Of a stretch of DNA of 23,982 nt, positions 1 to 7,991 are shown in pieces (position 1 is the first letter of the stretch; every line of letters begins with the position of its first letter). The position numbers were made by a program, and so were the translations under genes. Origin of the DNA: a bacterium (GTDB lineage: Bacteria > CSSED10-310 > JAJRTK01); contig JAJRTK010000113.1 in the NCBI GenBank assembly GCA_024278345.1, forward strand, positions 1 through 23,982, in the 5' to 3' direction. Under the pieces are notes generated by a model that saw only the letters and a list, made by a program, of their open reading frames with translations, did not search any database and had not been told where the DNA came from.

Positions 1-97
1 GAGAGACCCTACCGACTGGAGAGCCGTATGCGGGAGAACCGCACGTACGGTTCGGAGGGAGGGGAGGCGCAAACCAATGCGCTTTCCCTACCCCTAT
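1..97 (+). mobile_element. 3' end of a group II intron (domains V and VI), partial
   Basis: Positions 21-53 fold as a group II intron domain V. GAGCCGTA (21-28) pairs with TACGGTTC (46-53), a CG bulge sits at 44-45, and TGCGG (29-33) pairs with CCGCA (39-43) around a GAGAA loop. The bases that follow (about 54-94) fold as domain VI, with a GCGCA/TGCGC inner stem and a G-rich strand facing TTTCCCTACCCC. A90 is the likely branch-point adenosine. It lies eight bases from an AT end at 96-97, the usual branch-to-splice-site distance. The domain V helix, the GGAGGGAGGGGAGGCGCAA run and the CCTACCCCTAT end match my memory of bacterial group II introns. The catalytic domains I-IV and the reverse transcriptase would lie upstream of the window. 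The exact 3' splice site is inferred. Confidence 0.85.
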
Positions 98-127
98 CCA
101 CATCTTTGTGCGCTGCGCGCTTTTTTC

Positions 128-186
128 GGGTGGCCGGTACTATGACCAAGGCCGGGTAGGGGCCTCGGTCATCGTTTCGGCCACCC
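128..186. repeat. Long imperfect inverted repeat
   Basis: GGGTGGCCG (128-136) pairs with CGGCCACCC (178-186). ATGACC (142-147) pairs with GGTCAT (167-172), and AGGCC (149-153) with GGCCT (161-165). That gives 20 base pairs broken by one 5x5 internal loop and one mismatch, with a 7-base loop. It starts 30 bases after the predicted intron end. It could be an RNA hairpin or the end of another element. Confidence 0.7.
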
Positions 187-493
187 TGCAGAATCTCAGG
201 CGCCGCCCCAGGGCCTCCGGCCCTGGAACCCGGCGGAGGCTCCGCCTCCGGACCTCCGCTGGGAGCTTGCGCTGCGGCCCCTTGGGCTGCGTCTCGCTTA
301 CGCTCGGCATCAGACCCACGCCAGGGAGCGCGCTCATCTTCCCGGTGCAACTTGCGGGCAACGGAATCTGGACCCACATTCATTTACGCCGCGTTGCGTC
401 TTTTTTTGGGGCGGGTGTCCCGGCTTACGTTGATACCCGCATCGAACTGTCCCGTCTTGAGTGGATACCCTCGTTCACAGATAGTCTTTTACG

Positions 494-528
494 GGCTGTG
501 AGGACCGCCCAAGGCGGCCCTCACAGCC
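494..528. terminator. Hairpin just downstream of the activase stop, possible terminator
   Basis: GGCTGTGAGG (494-503) pairs with CCTCACAGCC (519-528) and CCGCC (505-509) with GGCGG (513-517), leaving one A/C mismatch and a CAA loop. It lies about 10 bases past the stop codon of the minus-strand activase gene, where a terminator would be expected. No T-run follows on either strand, so it is not a canonical intrinsic terminator. It may instead be a 3'-end stabilising or transcription-attenuating hairpin. Confidence 0.45.
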
Positions 529-538
529 GATGGTATGG

Positions 539-3500
539 CTAGCCCGCGGCGGCCGTCAGACCTGTGTCGGCTGCGGCGGCACCTCTTCTTTTCTTGCACC
601 TGGACGGGTTGCTTTGGAGACGGAAGGCGAAGGAGTCAAGGCGGGTTTCGTCCAGAGGCGAACCGTCACTGTAAATGAACAGGATGGGGATCCGCTTCTG
701 GTGACGGAGCAGGCTTTCGGCCACCAGCGAAGGCCCGCACCCCCACGGGGCCACAGCCACGACGCCGTCACAGCGCTCTTCTTTCCAGGAAAGAAGAGTG
801 TTGCCAAGGGTGATGGGGGCTTCGCCCACGGGATAACGATCCAGCAGCGTCCGTGCCTGCTTTCCCATTTCCTCGATATCGGGCGAGAGCAACCATGGGT
901 GCCATCTCTGGGCGCGCCTGTAGATCTCCTTGCGCACTCCGGCCAGCAGCGCACGCATGACCGTATTGTCGGCAAAGCTGGTGGGCAGCATGAGCAGCTC
1001 GTCGGAGCCTTCAGAAGCCAAATACTCCACAAGGGTGCTCAACGGCTCTAAAAGAACTTGGAGACCGCGATCATTGAGCCTTCGGATAAGATCGCCGCTC
1101 CCGAATTCGTCCAGACGCAGGTAGACATCTCCAGTGAGTAGAACGGTCCGGAGCTGGTCGCTGCCGGTTCTCCCTTCCACCAGCTTGGCGAAGGCCTCGC
1201 AAGCCCGCTCCATGAGAGCGAACAGATCCCGGAACCAGATCCCGTCGGACCAGATCCGTGTCAACCCGCCTTGGCTGGGTTTGGCCACGTGCTGCTCTAG
1301 TTCCTGGCAGAAGTGGTGATAATAATGATCAACCTGCCCGGGCATCGGTTCCTGGGGGCGAAAGTAGACCGCCATCTGGTGAAGAATGTCCCAGCTCACC
1401 ATGGCAGCCCAGAACTTCGTGATGAAATGGAGCCCGAATTCAGGCTCCGGCTGCAGCTCCCGGAGCTCCACGAGATTGTCCAGCCCCATCCGCCAAAGGG
1501 AATGCCGGTCCTTCACCATAAACATGCAGTTGCGGCACATGGCGCCACTGCCGGAAAGCTGGACCAAGCGGGTCCGGCCCTTGGGCGGCTGCTCTTCCAG
1601 GTGCTTTCGGAAGCTACCCCAGATGAGCTGGTACGGCAGGCACTCCTTACCGGAGCAGTCCCTGCGTCCCGCAGCCAGGCTTTCGTTGGTGTTTGGGCCG
1701 GCAGCAACTGCATCGTACCCGAAAGATCGGTAAAAGGCGGCCGTCAGTGATGAAAAGTATTTCGACATGGAGAAGATCACCAGCCGCGAATCCTTTTCTT
1801 CTTCGATCTGGACGGGCGGCCGAGGCGTGAGAAGCTCGATCCGCTCCTCCGATGCTGGATTTGGGCGCATCCCGTGCTGGCGCACGGCGTGCAAAAAGGC
1901 CTGAACCCGCGTCACATAACCGGCGGAACCACCGTGACCGTCGCTCTCAAGAACGGTTTGCGGATAGCCCTCCATAAGAGACTGGAAGAACTGTTCCACA
2001 AACGAAGCCGGCCCACAACCAAAGCTGGAGAGCATGAGAGGAAAAACGCCGCCTCGCTGCCGCGCCGCCAGCGCAACCCGAAGCGCCCGACTGGAATCGT
2101 TCCAGACGATTCTGGGGAGCGGGTCGATCTCTTCTGGCACGGGAAAGCAGTCCATAGGCAAGGCAAGGACGCCGTTCTGGCGCAAGATCCTCGGAACCTG
2201 CGCGTTGGTCGCCGGATCGTGGATCGCGTGGATCATCCCACAGACGACGACCACGGGAATCCGGTGCTCGGCGCCGTAGCGAAGCGTCACAGCGCCGATC
2301 TTCGCCAGCTTTTGCTCGTACTCCTGTTGCCGCCGGGCTGCGGTCCAAATCGCCCTGGCTGCCCGGAATGGCGAGGCCCCTAGGTCCTGAAGGAGGCCGT
2401 GCATCCGGAGAGCGGTCCCGGGGTTCAAAAAGCCGTTCTTCAAGGTAATTACGGGTCGGAAAACAGGTAGTTTCCGTCCCCGGGCCTCCAAGGAGCGCTG
2501 GATCATCTCGGGCAAGGCTTGTTCCATGGGGCAAGTGTTGCCGCCCTGGCCATCCCGATCCGGCAGGTCCACGATCTTCGGCATCAACAGGAGATCAACA
2601 TCGGCGTCCGCGACACCGTGGGCCACTTTCACCGGGGCGCAGGTGTCGTAGGAGTGGCAGCGTTCCTCTCCCAGGCCAAGGGACCGGCTTCCCGACCGCA
2701 AGATCCGCACGCCCAGGCCGGCTTCGGTGAGGAGGGTGGCCAGCCAGGGGATCACTCCATGGAGCGGCCCCACCACTGGCAGCCCCACTACGGGAGTTCC
2801 AGGGCGGTCCTGAAAATAGGGAGCCAAAAGGGCCAGCCGCTCCTCGAAGGCGTCGGGCGCTTCTTTGGCAAGTTTTGGCCTGGTGGCCGTGGAAACCTCG
2901 AACTTGGGGCAGGCGCCTCCCGAGAGGACGCTGTGGCGGTTGCCGCCGATTTCCACTGTCGTCTTGTCGATGATGCAGAGTGTGGCGCAGCGGGAATCGC
3001 GGCAACGGATCTCGCCGCGACCGACGACGGCGGCCTGGAGAAGCGCGTTCAGATCGAAGGGCGAAGCCGCTTCAAGCGATTCCCTGCCAGCTTCGGAGAT
3101 AGCGCAAAGGCCGATGCCCCAGGCGCCCATGGCGCCGGGATTCGGCGGAACCAGCACCTCCCGTCCGGTGACGGCGGCCAGCGTCCAGGCCAAGGAGGGG
3201 CTGGTGGCCGGCTTGCCCTGGAAGAAGATCCGGTCACCGAAGGTCCGCTGTCCCATGACCCGGTTGATGTAGTTATGGATGACCGAATACTGGAATCCAG
3301 AGAAGATGTCGGGGATGCTGAAGCCCTCATTCAGAGCCTGTGCGGCGGTTTCCGCCACAAAGACGGTACACATCTGGCCGAGGTCGGGGGGACGGCTCGC
3401 TTGTCTGGCCATGCGGGTGAACTCGGTAATATCGTCCACGCCGTAGAAAATGGCCTGTTCTTCCAAGAACGAGCCCGTGCCTGCGCTGCAAGCCTTGTTC

Positions 3501-4915
3501 ATGTCGCTCTCGACGATCCGGCCGCCTGCGATCTGGATGAACTTGGCGTCCTGCCCTCCGATCTCCACTACGGAGAGGCTCTGGCCACCGGAGTCATCGC
3601 ATTCCAGAGCCGCCGTGGCGTGGGCCACGATCTCGTTGATCACGACGATGCGATCCTCCATCTCGGGGTAGGTGGCCCGGAGCACGGTGGCCACGGCTTC
3701 CCGCCCCGATCCGGTGACGCCGATGGCCCGAATGTCGGGATCAACCTGCCCCAGAATTGCGTCCACAAGCCGGCGCGCCGCATCCACGGGGTTTCCCCGC
3801 GTCCTGTCATACACGTCCAGGACCGACCTTCCAGTGGCGATGGAGGTGAGGACGGCCTTGCTCCCAGTGGACCCCAAATCGAGGCCCAGGATGGCCGGCT
3901 CCCTCTTCTCTTCTTCCTGTACGGGAACCGCCTCCAGCAGCCGCACCCTGTGCGCCCATTGCCGAGCCGGTTCCAGGACCGCGATCCGCTTGCTTTTGGG
4001 TTGCACCAGAGCCGCCGGATTGGCAGGTAGCCGTTCCACAGGTTCGGAAGAAAGCCGTTTCGCCGCCAGGTGCGTGGCTCCAAGGGCCTCCATGAGCGGT
4101 CCGTCCTCAAAGACCAGAACCTCTGCATCCACCAGCCGGGAAAAGGCGTCCACCAGCGCCTGGATACGGCTCCCGCCGCCGATGAGCACGATAGGGCCCG
4201 GAACCTGGGTCCGCGCCAGCAGCGCAACGGCATACCGGGCTACGGACTCGAAGTAGCCTCGGAAAAGCTCGGCGGCTGGCTTGCCTTGGTTTCCGAAATG
4301 GGTCATCTCGCTCTTGGCGAAAACTGAGCAGCGTGCCGTGATGGGAATGCTCCGCTTTGCGACCGTGGCCAGTTTTCCCGCCTCTTCCACTGAAAGGCCG
4401 AAGCGGCCGGCGATCTTCACCATGGTCTCGCCGGTGCCCGAAGAACACTTGTCGTTTTCCAGAAACTCGATCTGGCCCTCCTGGCTACGGCTGATGACTG
4501 AGTAGCCCCGAGCCCCGATGGAGACCAGGTTCACCGACTGTGGCAGATCCGGGCGTTGGGCCAGGGCCATTTTCAAGCAGGCGTCTTCGGGAAGGGGCGA
4601 ATACACTGGGGACAAGGGCCTACCGGGTCCGAAATCCAGGGACAATCCTCTCTTTCCGGAACCATTCGCTCCACGCCGTACCGGGAAAGACAAGTCGCCA
4701 GAGTAGAATCCGGTGGCGCCCAAGACGGAGCACTGGGCGATCTTCTGCTCCCTATACCAATTCCCGAAGACAGCGAACGGCTGCCCCTCGTGGGGGATGA
4801 CCCACGTTTGGTCGATTTTAAGATCTCCGTCATCACGTACCGTCCCAACTACAAACTTAGCTGTCGCTTTTCCAAGGTCGCAGCCGGCGACCCGTCGAAA
4901 ACCATCTTGCTGCAT
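539..4915 (-). CDS. Fused acyl-CoA dehydratase activase (two BadF/HgdC-type ATPase modules plus DUF2229/HgdB-like region)
   Basis: This 1458-residue protein carries two ASKHA-fold ATPase modules. The first has CDLGKATAK (12-20), Cys157 in DKCSSGTGE and Cys196. The second has LDLGSTGSK (345-353), IGGQDAK (452-458), Cys476 in KACSAGTGS and Cys516. In 2-hydroxyglutaryl-CoA dehydratase activator HgdC a [4Fe-4S] cluster bridges the homodimer through two cysteines per subunit about 39 residues apart. Here the spacings are 39 and 40, so one chain could supply all four ligands. Residues about 700-1030 resemble DUF2229 (CHSYDTC, then GYVTRVQAFL). The remainder is HgdB-like, with CSGKEC and CRNC motifs. 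The family role is ATP-driven transfer of low-potential electrons to radical dehydratases or reductases; the partner here is unknown. The start has a good site (GAGGA, six bases before ATG). Length is normal for this fused family. It is last in its strand block. Confidence 0.9.
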   Translation of the reverse strand: MQQDGFRRVAGCDLGKATAKFVVGTVRDDGDLKIDQTWVIPHEGQPFAVFGNWYREQKIAQCSVLGATGFYSGDLSFPVRRGANGSGKRGLSLDFGPGRPLSPVYSPLPEDACLKMALAQRPDLPQSVNLVSIGARGYSVISRSQEGQIEFLENDKCSSGTGETMVKIAGRFGLSVEEAGKLATVAKRSIPITARCSVFAKSEMTHFGNQGKPAAELFRGYFESVARYAVALLARTQVPGPIVLIGGGSRIQALVDAFSRLVDAEVLVFEDGPLMEALGATHLAAKRLSSEPVERLPANPAALVQPKSKRIAVLEPARQWAHRVRLLEAVPVQEEEKREPAILGLDLGSTGSKAVLTSIATGRSVLDVYDRTRGNPVDAARRLVDAILGQVDPDIRAIGVTGSGREAVATVLRATYPEMEDRIVVINEIVAHATAALECDDSGGQSLSVVEIGGQDAKFIQIAGGRIVESDMNKACSAGTGSFLEEQAIFYGVDDITEFTRMARQASRPPDLGQMCTVFVAETAAQALNEGFSIPDIFSGFQYSVIHNYINRVMGQRTFGDRIFFQGKPATSPSLAWTLAAVTGREVLVPPNPGAMGAWGIGLCAISEAGRESLEAASPFDLNALLQAAVVGRGEIRCRDSRCATLCIIDKTTVEIGGNRHSVLSGGACPKFEVSTATRPKLAKEAPDAFEERLALLAPYFQDRPGTPVVGLPVVGPLHGVIPWLATLLTEAGLGVRILRSGSRSLGLGEERCHSYDTCAPVKVAHGVADADVDLLLMPKIVDLPDRDGQGGNTCPMEQALPEMIQRSLEARGRKLPVFRPVITLKNGFLNPGTALRMHGLLQDLGASPFRAARAIWTAARRQQEYEQKLAKIGAVTLRYGAEHRIPVVVVCGMIHAIHDPATNAQVPRILRQNGVLALPMDCFPVPEEIDPLPRIVWNDSSRALRVALAARQRGGVFPLMLSSFGCGPASFVEQFFQSLMEGYPQTVLESDGHGGSAGYVTRVQAFLHAVRQHGMRPNPASEERIELLTPRPPVQIEEEKDSRLVIFSMSKYFSSLTAAFYRSFGYDAVAAGPNTNESLAAGRRDCSGKECLPYQLIWGSFRKHLEEQPPKGRTRLVQLSGSGAMCRNCMFMVKDRHSLWRMGLDNLVELRELQPEPEFGLHFITKFWAAMVSWDILHQMAVYFRPQEPMPGQVDHYYHHFCQELEQHVAKPSQGGLTRIWSDGIWFRDLFALMERACEAFAKLVEGRTGSDQLRTVLLTGDVYLRLDEFGSGDLIRRLNDRGLQVLLEPLSTLVEYLASEGSDELLMLPTSFADNTVMRALLAGVRKEIYRRAQRWHPWLLSPDIEEMGKQARTLLDRYPVGEAPITLGNTLLSWKEERCDGVVAVAPWGCGPSLVAESLLRHQKRIPILFIYSDGSPLDETRLDSFAFRLQSNPSRCKKRRGAAAADTGLTAAAG

Positions 4916-5026
4916 GACCGTTCCTCGTGAGCTTCCGGAACTCGGGCTCCCCGTCCCGAATCTCCGGGTGAAAAATTCGCTTGAGAGCTGGCGTCGTAGC
5001 CTTCCCGTATATGAAACTTCCCGATT

Positions 5027-6871
5027 CTAAAAGCCCAACCCCAGCCACCCCGTTTCCAGGCGGCTGATCAGATAGTCGTCGATCTCCGGATCTCCCTTTT
5101 GCGCCAAGGTGAACCGGGCCGTCTTCATCGCCATGGCCAGCGTCGATGAAACCATGTCCGCCTGGAGCTTCCCCGCCCGAACGGAGACCGGCTGGTGAGG
5201 CATCTCGGTCCGGTAGGGAATCGGGCTGCCGTTGTTTCCGTTCTTGCTGTAGATGTACCGCTTGTACGGCTCCTCTTTGGGGTGGCGGTTCATGGGATCG
5301 AAAGACTCCTTGGCCTGGAACAGCGTCGCTAATACCTCGGTGGCCCGGCCAAGAACTTTCATGGTGGGAGTCGGCTCCCCGAGCAAGCTCCGGTACTTTT
5401 CGTCGATCTTACGGACCCGCCGCCGGACCACGCCGTTGGGCGCAAAGCGGTCCAGGGCATAGAGATTGGTCCAAAGAATGGCCGAATGACGCTTGAACAG
5501 GCGGGATCGGTGGCGCCGGAGCAGCGGGCTCGACGAGCGCATGGAGTAAGAATAGCCCGAAAGCTCCACGTCCAGCCTCCGGAGCAGGCTCGGCCCCCAC
5601 GTCTGGTGCAAAAGATCGTAACCGTACTCCGTGAAGTTCAGTGTCTCATGAGCCTCAAGGGCCACGTTCTTTTGAGCGCCACTCCAGAAGTGAACATCTT
5701 CCCACGGAACCTCGCGGACCCTGTCTTGCGCTTGGAGCTTCTCCCAAAGAGGCGTTCCCGGGAAGGGCGAAACCCTGGTGAGCTGTTGGTACGTGGGGTA
5801 AAGGGAGATCAAGTAGTTCAGGTCCTCGTGGATGTTTCCGTGGTGGTGGAAGTCCCAACCGCACATCCAGGCGCCCACGGTGCGGATCCCCATGGCATGG
5901 AGCCGATCGAACACCACCCGGGCGTCCACTTCGGATCGCTTCTCGTAGCCATGCTCGCCGGCAAATTTTGATTCCACGCCGATAAAAATCGTGCCGATGC
6001 CGATCTCGGCGATGGCATCCCACCCATATTTCTGGGCGAACTTCCCGATGTAATCCACCGACCCGAAGCCGAACCAGTCCAGGCGCTCCACGATCTCGGG
6101 GTTCTCCTTCCAATACTCCCGAATGTTGATGAGATACCTCGGGTGCCGGAAATGGTCCTCTTCGATGACGAAAACCTGCGAAATCTCTGGAAAATGGTCG
6201 TAGTAGAGCCGAATGTGCTCCACCAGCTCTTTCGACGACAAGAGCTGGAGCCGCTTCTGGTCGAAGAGTGACGTCGTCGAGCAAAAATTGCACCCGCCGA
6301 TACAACCCAGCCCCGAAACCAAAAAACCAATGTTCCCACGTGGATAGCGGCTGATGTAGGCGGGTGCGGAGCCCGCCTTAGGCATGAGCGCCTGGCGAAT
6401 CGGCCGCCCAGTGGGCTCCCCAAGAAAGCTCCGCAAGAACCGGACTCCCTCGCCATGGACGATCTGGTCCACATATTTCTTGACCGTCTCCGGCGGATAA
6501 GCAGCGCGGAACGCCATTCCACCATACGATCCCAGAAGAATCTGCGTCGCTGGAGACCGCTTCCGGACGTAAAGGCACATCTCCTTCACCCGCTCCAGAT
6601 GCGGCGGGTAGGCACTGATCCCAAGAACGGGATACCCCTTGTCCACCTCATCGGTAAAGTCCTTCCACCGCGGATATTCCAATACGATGGAAGGCACATT
6701 CACGTTCTGCGCCAGGATGTGGTTAGCGTAACAGTGTGTATGCGAGATCATCGTGAAAATCTCGCCGCCCTTGGTGAAACGCTGGGCCGTGGCGTCGGTG
6801 ATCGACTCGTTGGCCGGAAGCGTCGGATAGGGATAGGTGGGAGTCGTGAGAAGAATCGTATTCTCCAACAT
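5027..6871 (-). CDS. B12-binding-type radical SAM protein
   Basis: The protein has 614 residues. An N-terminal Rossmann-like region (about 1-150, including GISAY and LLGSYGG) resembles the cobalamin-binding domain of B12 radical SAM enzymes. It is followed by the cluster motif GCIGGCNFC (Cys190, Cys194, Cys197; CX3CX2C). The SAM barrel continues through EEDHF, GIGTIFIGVES and SPFPGTPLWEKL. About 200 further residues follow the barrel and contain no motif I recognise. Such enzymes methylate or rearrange unactivated carbons; the substrate here is unknown. The start is well supported: GGAGGT lies six bases before ATG. It sits between an alpha/beta hydrolase and the dehydratase activase on the same strand, which hints at a shared pathway. 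A copy of the window's dispersed repeat lies 56 bases upstream of its start. Confidence 0.88.
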   Translation of the reverse strand: MLENTILLTTPTYPYPTLPANESITDATAQRFTKGGEIFTMISHTHCYANHILAQNVNVPSIVLEYPRWKDFTDEVDKGYPVLGISAYPPHLERVKEMCLYVRKRSPATQILLGSYGGMAFRAAYPPETVKKYVDQIVHGEGVRFLRSFLGEPTGRPIRQALMPKAGSAPAYISRYPRGNIGFLVSGLGCIGGCNFCSTTSLFDQKRLQLLSSKELVEHIRLYYDHFPEISQVFVIEEDHFRHPRYLINIREYWKENPEIVERLDWFGFGSVDYIGKFAQKYGWDAIAEIGIGTIFIGVESKFAGEHGYEKRSEVDARVVFDRLHAMGIRTVGAWMCGWDFHHHGNIHEDLNYLISLYPTYQQLTRVSPFPGTPLWEKLQAQDRVREVPWEDVHFWSGAQKNVALEAHETLNFTEYGYDLLHQTWGPSLLRRLDVELSGYSYSMRSSSPLLRRHRSRLFKRHSAILWTNLYALDRFAPNGVVRRRVRKIDEKYRSLLGEPTPTMKVLGRATEVLATLFQAKESFDPMNRHPKEEPYKRYIYSKNGNNGSPIPYRTEMPHQPVSVRAGKLQADMVSSTLAMAMKTARFTLAQKGDPEIDDYLISRLETGWLGLGF

Positions 6872-6920
6872 GGGTCACCTCCGTGTGAGGAATTTCGGGA
6901 ATGCAGGCAGTCAGCTCTTT

Positions 6921-6983
6921 TTGGGAGTTGCGTTCCGCTCCCATCACTCGCGGCCGCTCGCGCTGGTCGCCCTGTTTCAGCGG
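6921..6983 (-). repeat. Dispersed hairpin repeat, copy R1
   Basis: Read on the minus strand this copy has the core GATGGGAGCGGAACGCAAC (reverse complement at about 6927-6945). Just before it is a short CGCG...CGCG hairpin containing GCGGCCGC. Further upstream comes CTGAAACAGGGCGACCAGCG, which aligns with the 5' half of copies R2 and R3. It fills most of the gap between the hydrolase stop and the radical SAM start and faces the radical SAM gene. Confidence 0.75.
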
Positions 6984-6986
6984 ATC

Positions 6987-7928
6987 TCAGGCTACTTCCG
7001 AAATGCTGGGCGGCGGGGAAGACTCTTCTTGGATCTCGGCAGCAGAACTCTCTTTCACCAGATGCGCCACCAAAAATTCGCCGAAAATCGACGAAAACTC
7101 CGAAGGACGCTCTTCCTGCCAAAAATGGCCGCAGAAGGGCACCAGCTCGAACCGCTCCGCGCCGGGAATATCTTCGTAGAGACGCCGGCCCCAGGACGGG
7201 GAAAGATAATAGTCGTCGCCTGCCCAAATGACCATGGTCGGGTTCGTGAACTTCTTGAGGTCGGGTACGATGAGCTCCGTGTAGCGAGGATGGCCCGCCA
7301 TCAAAAATCGCTCGAAACGCTCCTGACCCTCACCACTTGAACTCATGGGACGCAGATACTCCCGGATCGACTCGTTGCTGAGCTTCGACCGGTCGTGGAC
7401 TCCCCTGCGGAAGTTGGAGAAGGGGGTGAAAAGCTCGATCCATTCCAAGACTCCCAAGGCTGCCAGGATCTTGGGAAGGAACGGTATCCGGGTCAACCGC
7501 TGGAGGCGCAAGATCGCCGGCACGGGCCAGTTATCGTAACAAACGCAGTCGGTGAGGACGAAAGCCCGGACCCGATCCGGAAACCGGCCTGCAAGAATCT
7601 GTGCCGCGGCGCCACCCTGGTCGTGGCAAACCAGCCCAAATTCCTCGTGGCCAAGCGCAGTCATGAAACTGCCCAGCATCTCGGCTTGCGCCTCCATGTC
7701 GAACCGGGTGGAAGCCGCTGGCCGGGTGTCGCCAAGCCCCATCAGATCCGGCGCGTAGCAATGAAGAGCGTTCTGCAAGAACCGCATGGGATGCCGCCAA
7801 AGGTAGCTCGACGTGGGGATCCCATGGACGAAGAGAACTGGAGGCTTCTCCGAAGAACCGGTCTCCAGGTAGGCGATATCGCCAAAGGAAGTGGAGACGA
7901 ATTTCTTGTCAAGGGCCGGTGAGCTCAT
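6987..7928 (-). CDS. Alpha/beta hydrolase, haloalkane dehalogenase/epoxide hydrolase-like
   Basis: The 313-residue alpha/beta hydrolase has a nucleophile elbow CHDQGG, making Asp103 the likely nucleophile. The acid candidate lies in WAGDDYY (Asp238 or Asp239) and the base is His268 in PFCGHFWQE. The oxyanion strip HGIPTSSYLWR (36-46) is almost that of haloalkane dehalogenases (HGNPTSSYLWR). However, the halide-holding Asn is Ile37 and the Trp that normally follows the nucleophile is Gln104. A dehalogenase role is therefore doubtful, and epoxide or ester hydrolysis is as likely. No signal peptide is seen, so it should be cytoplasmic. AGGA lies six bases before ATG. It lies 63 bases after the MerR-type regulator and upstream of the radical SAM gene on the same strand. 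Confidence 0.85.
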   Translation of the reverse strand: MSSPALDKKFVSTSFGDIAYLETGSSEKPPVLFVHGIPTSSYLWRHPMRFLQNALHCYAPDLMGLGDTRPAASTRFDMEAQAEMLGSFMTALGHEEFGLVCHDQGGAAAQILAGRFPDRVRAFVLTDCVCYDNWPVPAILRLQRLTRIPFLPKILAALGVLEWIELFTPFSNFRRGVHDRSKLSNESIREYLRPMSSSGEGQERFERFLMAGHPRYTELIVPDLKKFTNPTMVIWAGDDYYLSPSWGRRLYEDIPGAERFELVPFCGHFWQEERPSEFSSIFGEFLVAHLVKESSAAEIQEESSPPPSISEVA

Positions 7929-7991
7929 GGCAGATCCTTCCGTAAAGGGTTGTGGTTAATGGTTAGTTCTTAGTTTCTTGCTGCCCGCTAT

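Larger units (their letters stand above)
98..538. other. Gene-free, hairpin-rich region between intron end and activase gene
   Basis: No convincing gene is seen; the open frames here are low-complexity, arginine- and proline-rich and lack a ribosome site. The stretch instead holds a series of inverted repeats. They are a long imperfect hairpin at 128-186, a perfect CCAGGGCC/GGCCCTGG stem with a TCC loop at 208-226, a perfect CGGAGGC/GCCTCCG stem with a TCC loop at 234-250, and a 15-bp hairpin at 494-528. T-runs occur at 121-126 and 403-409. It may be the remains of the locus the intron inserted into, or further mobile-element debris. Confidence 0.6.

Noticed and set aside
340-390. tRNA-like T-loop on the minus strand (GGGTCCAGATTCC)
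   Set aside because: No matching acceptor, D or anticodon stems can be formed around it.
9-542. Open frames on both strands over the intron end and hairpin region
   Set aside because: They cross the group II domain V and several hairpins, are Arg/Pro/Gly-rich, and have no ribosome site or family motif.
2519-4030. 503-residue open frame on the plus strand
   Set aside because: It lies entirely antisense to the conserved activase gene, whose motifs fix the coding strand. Its protein is low-complexity (His/Gly/Asp-rich) as expected of a shadow frame.
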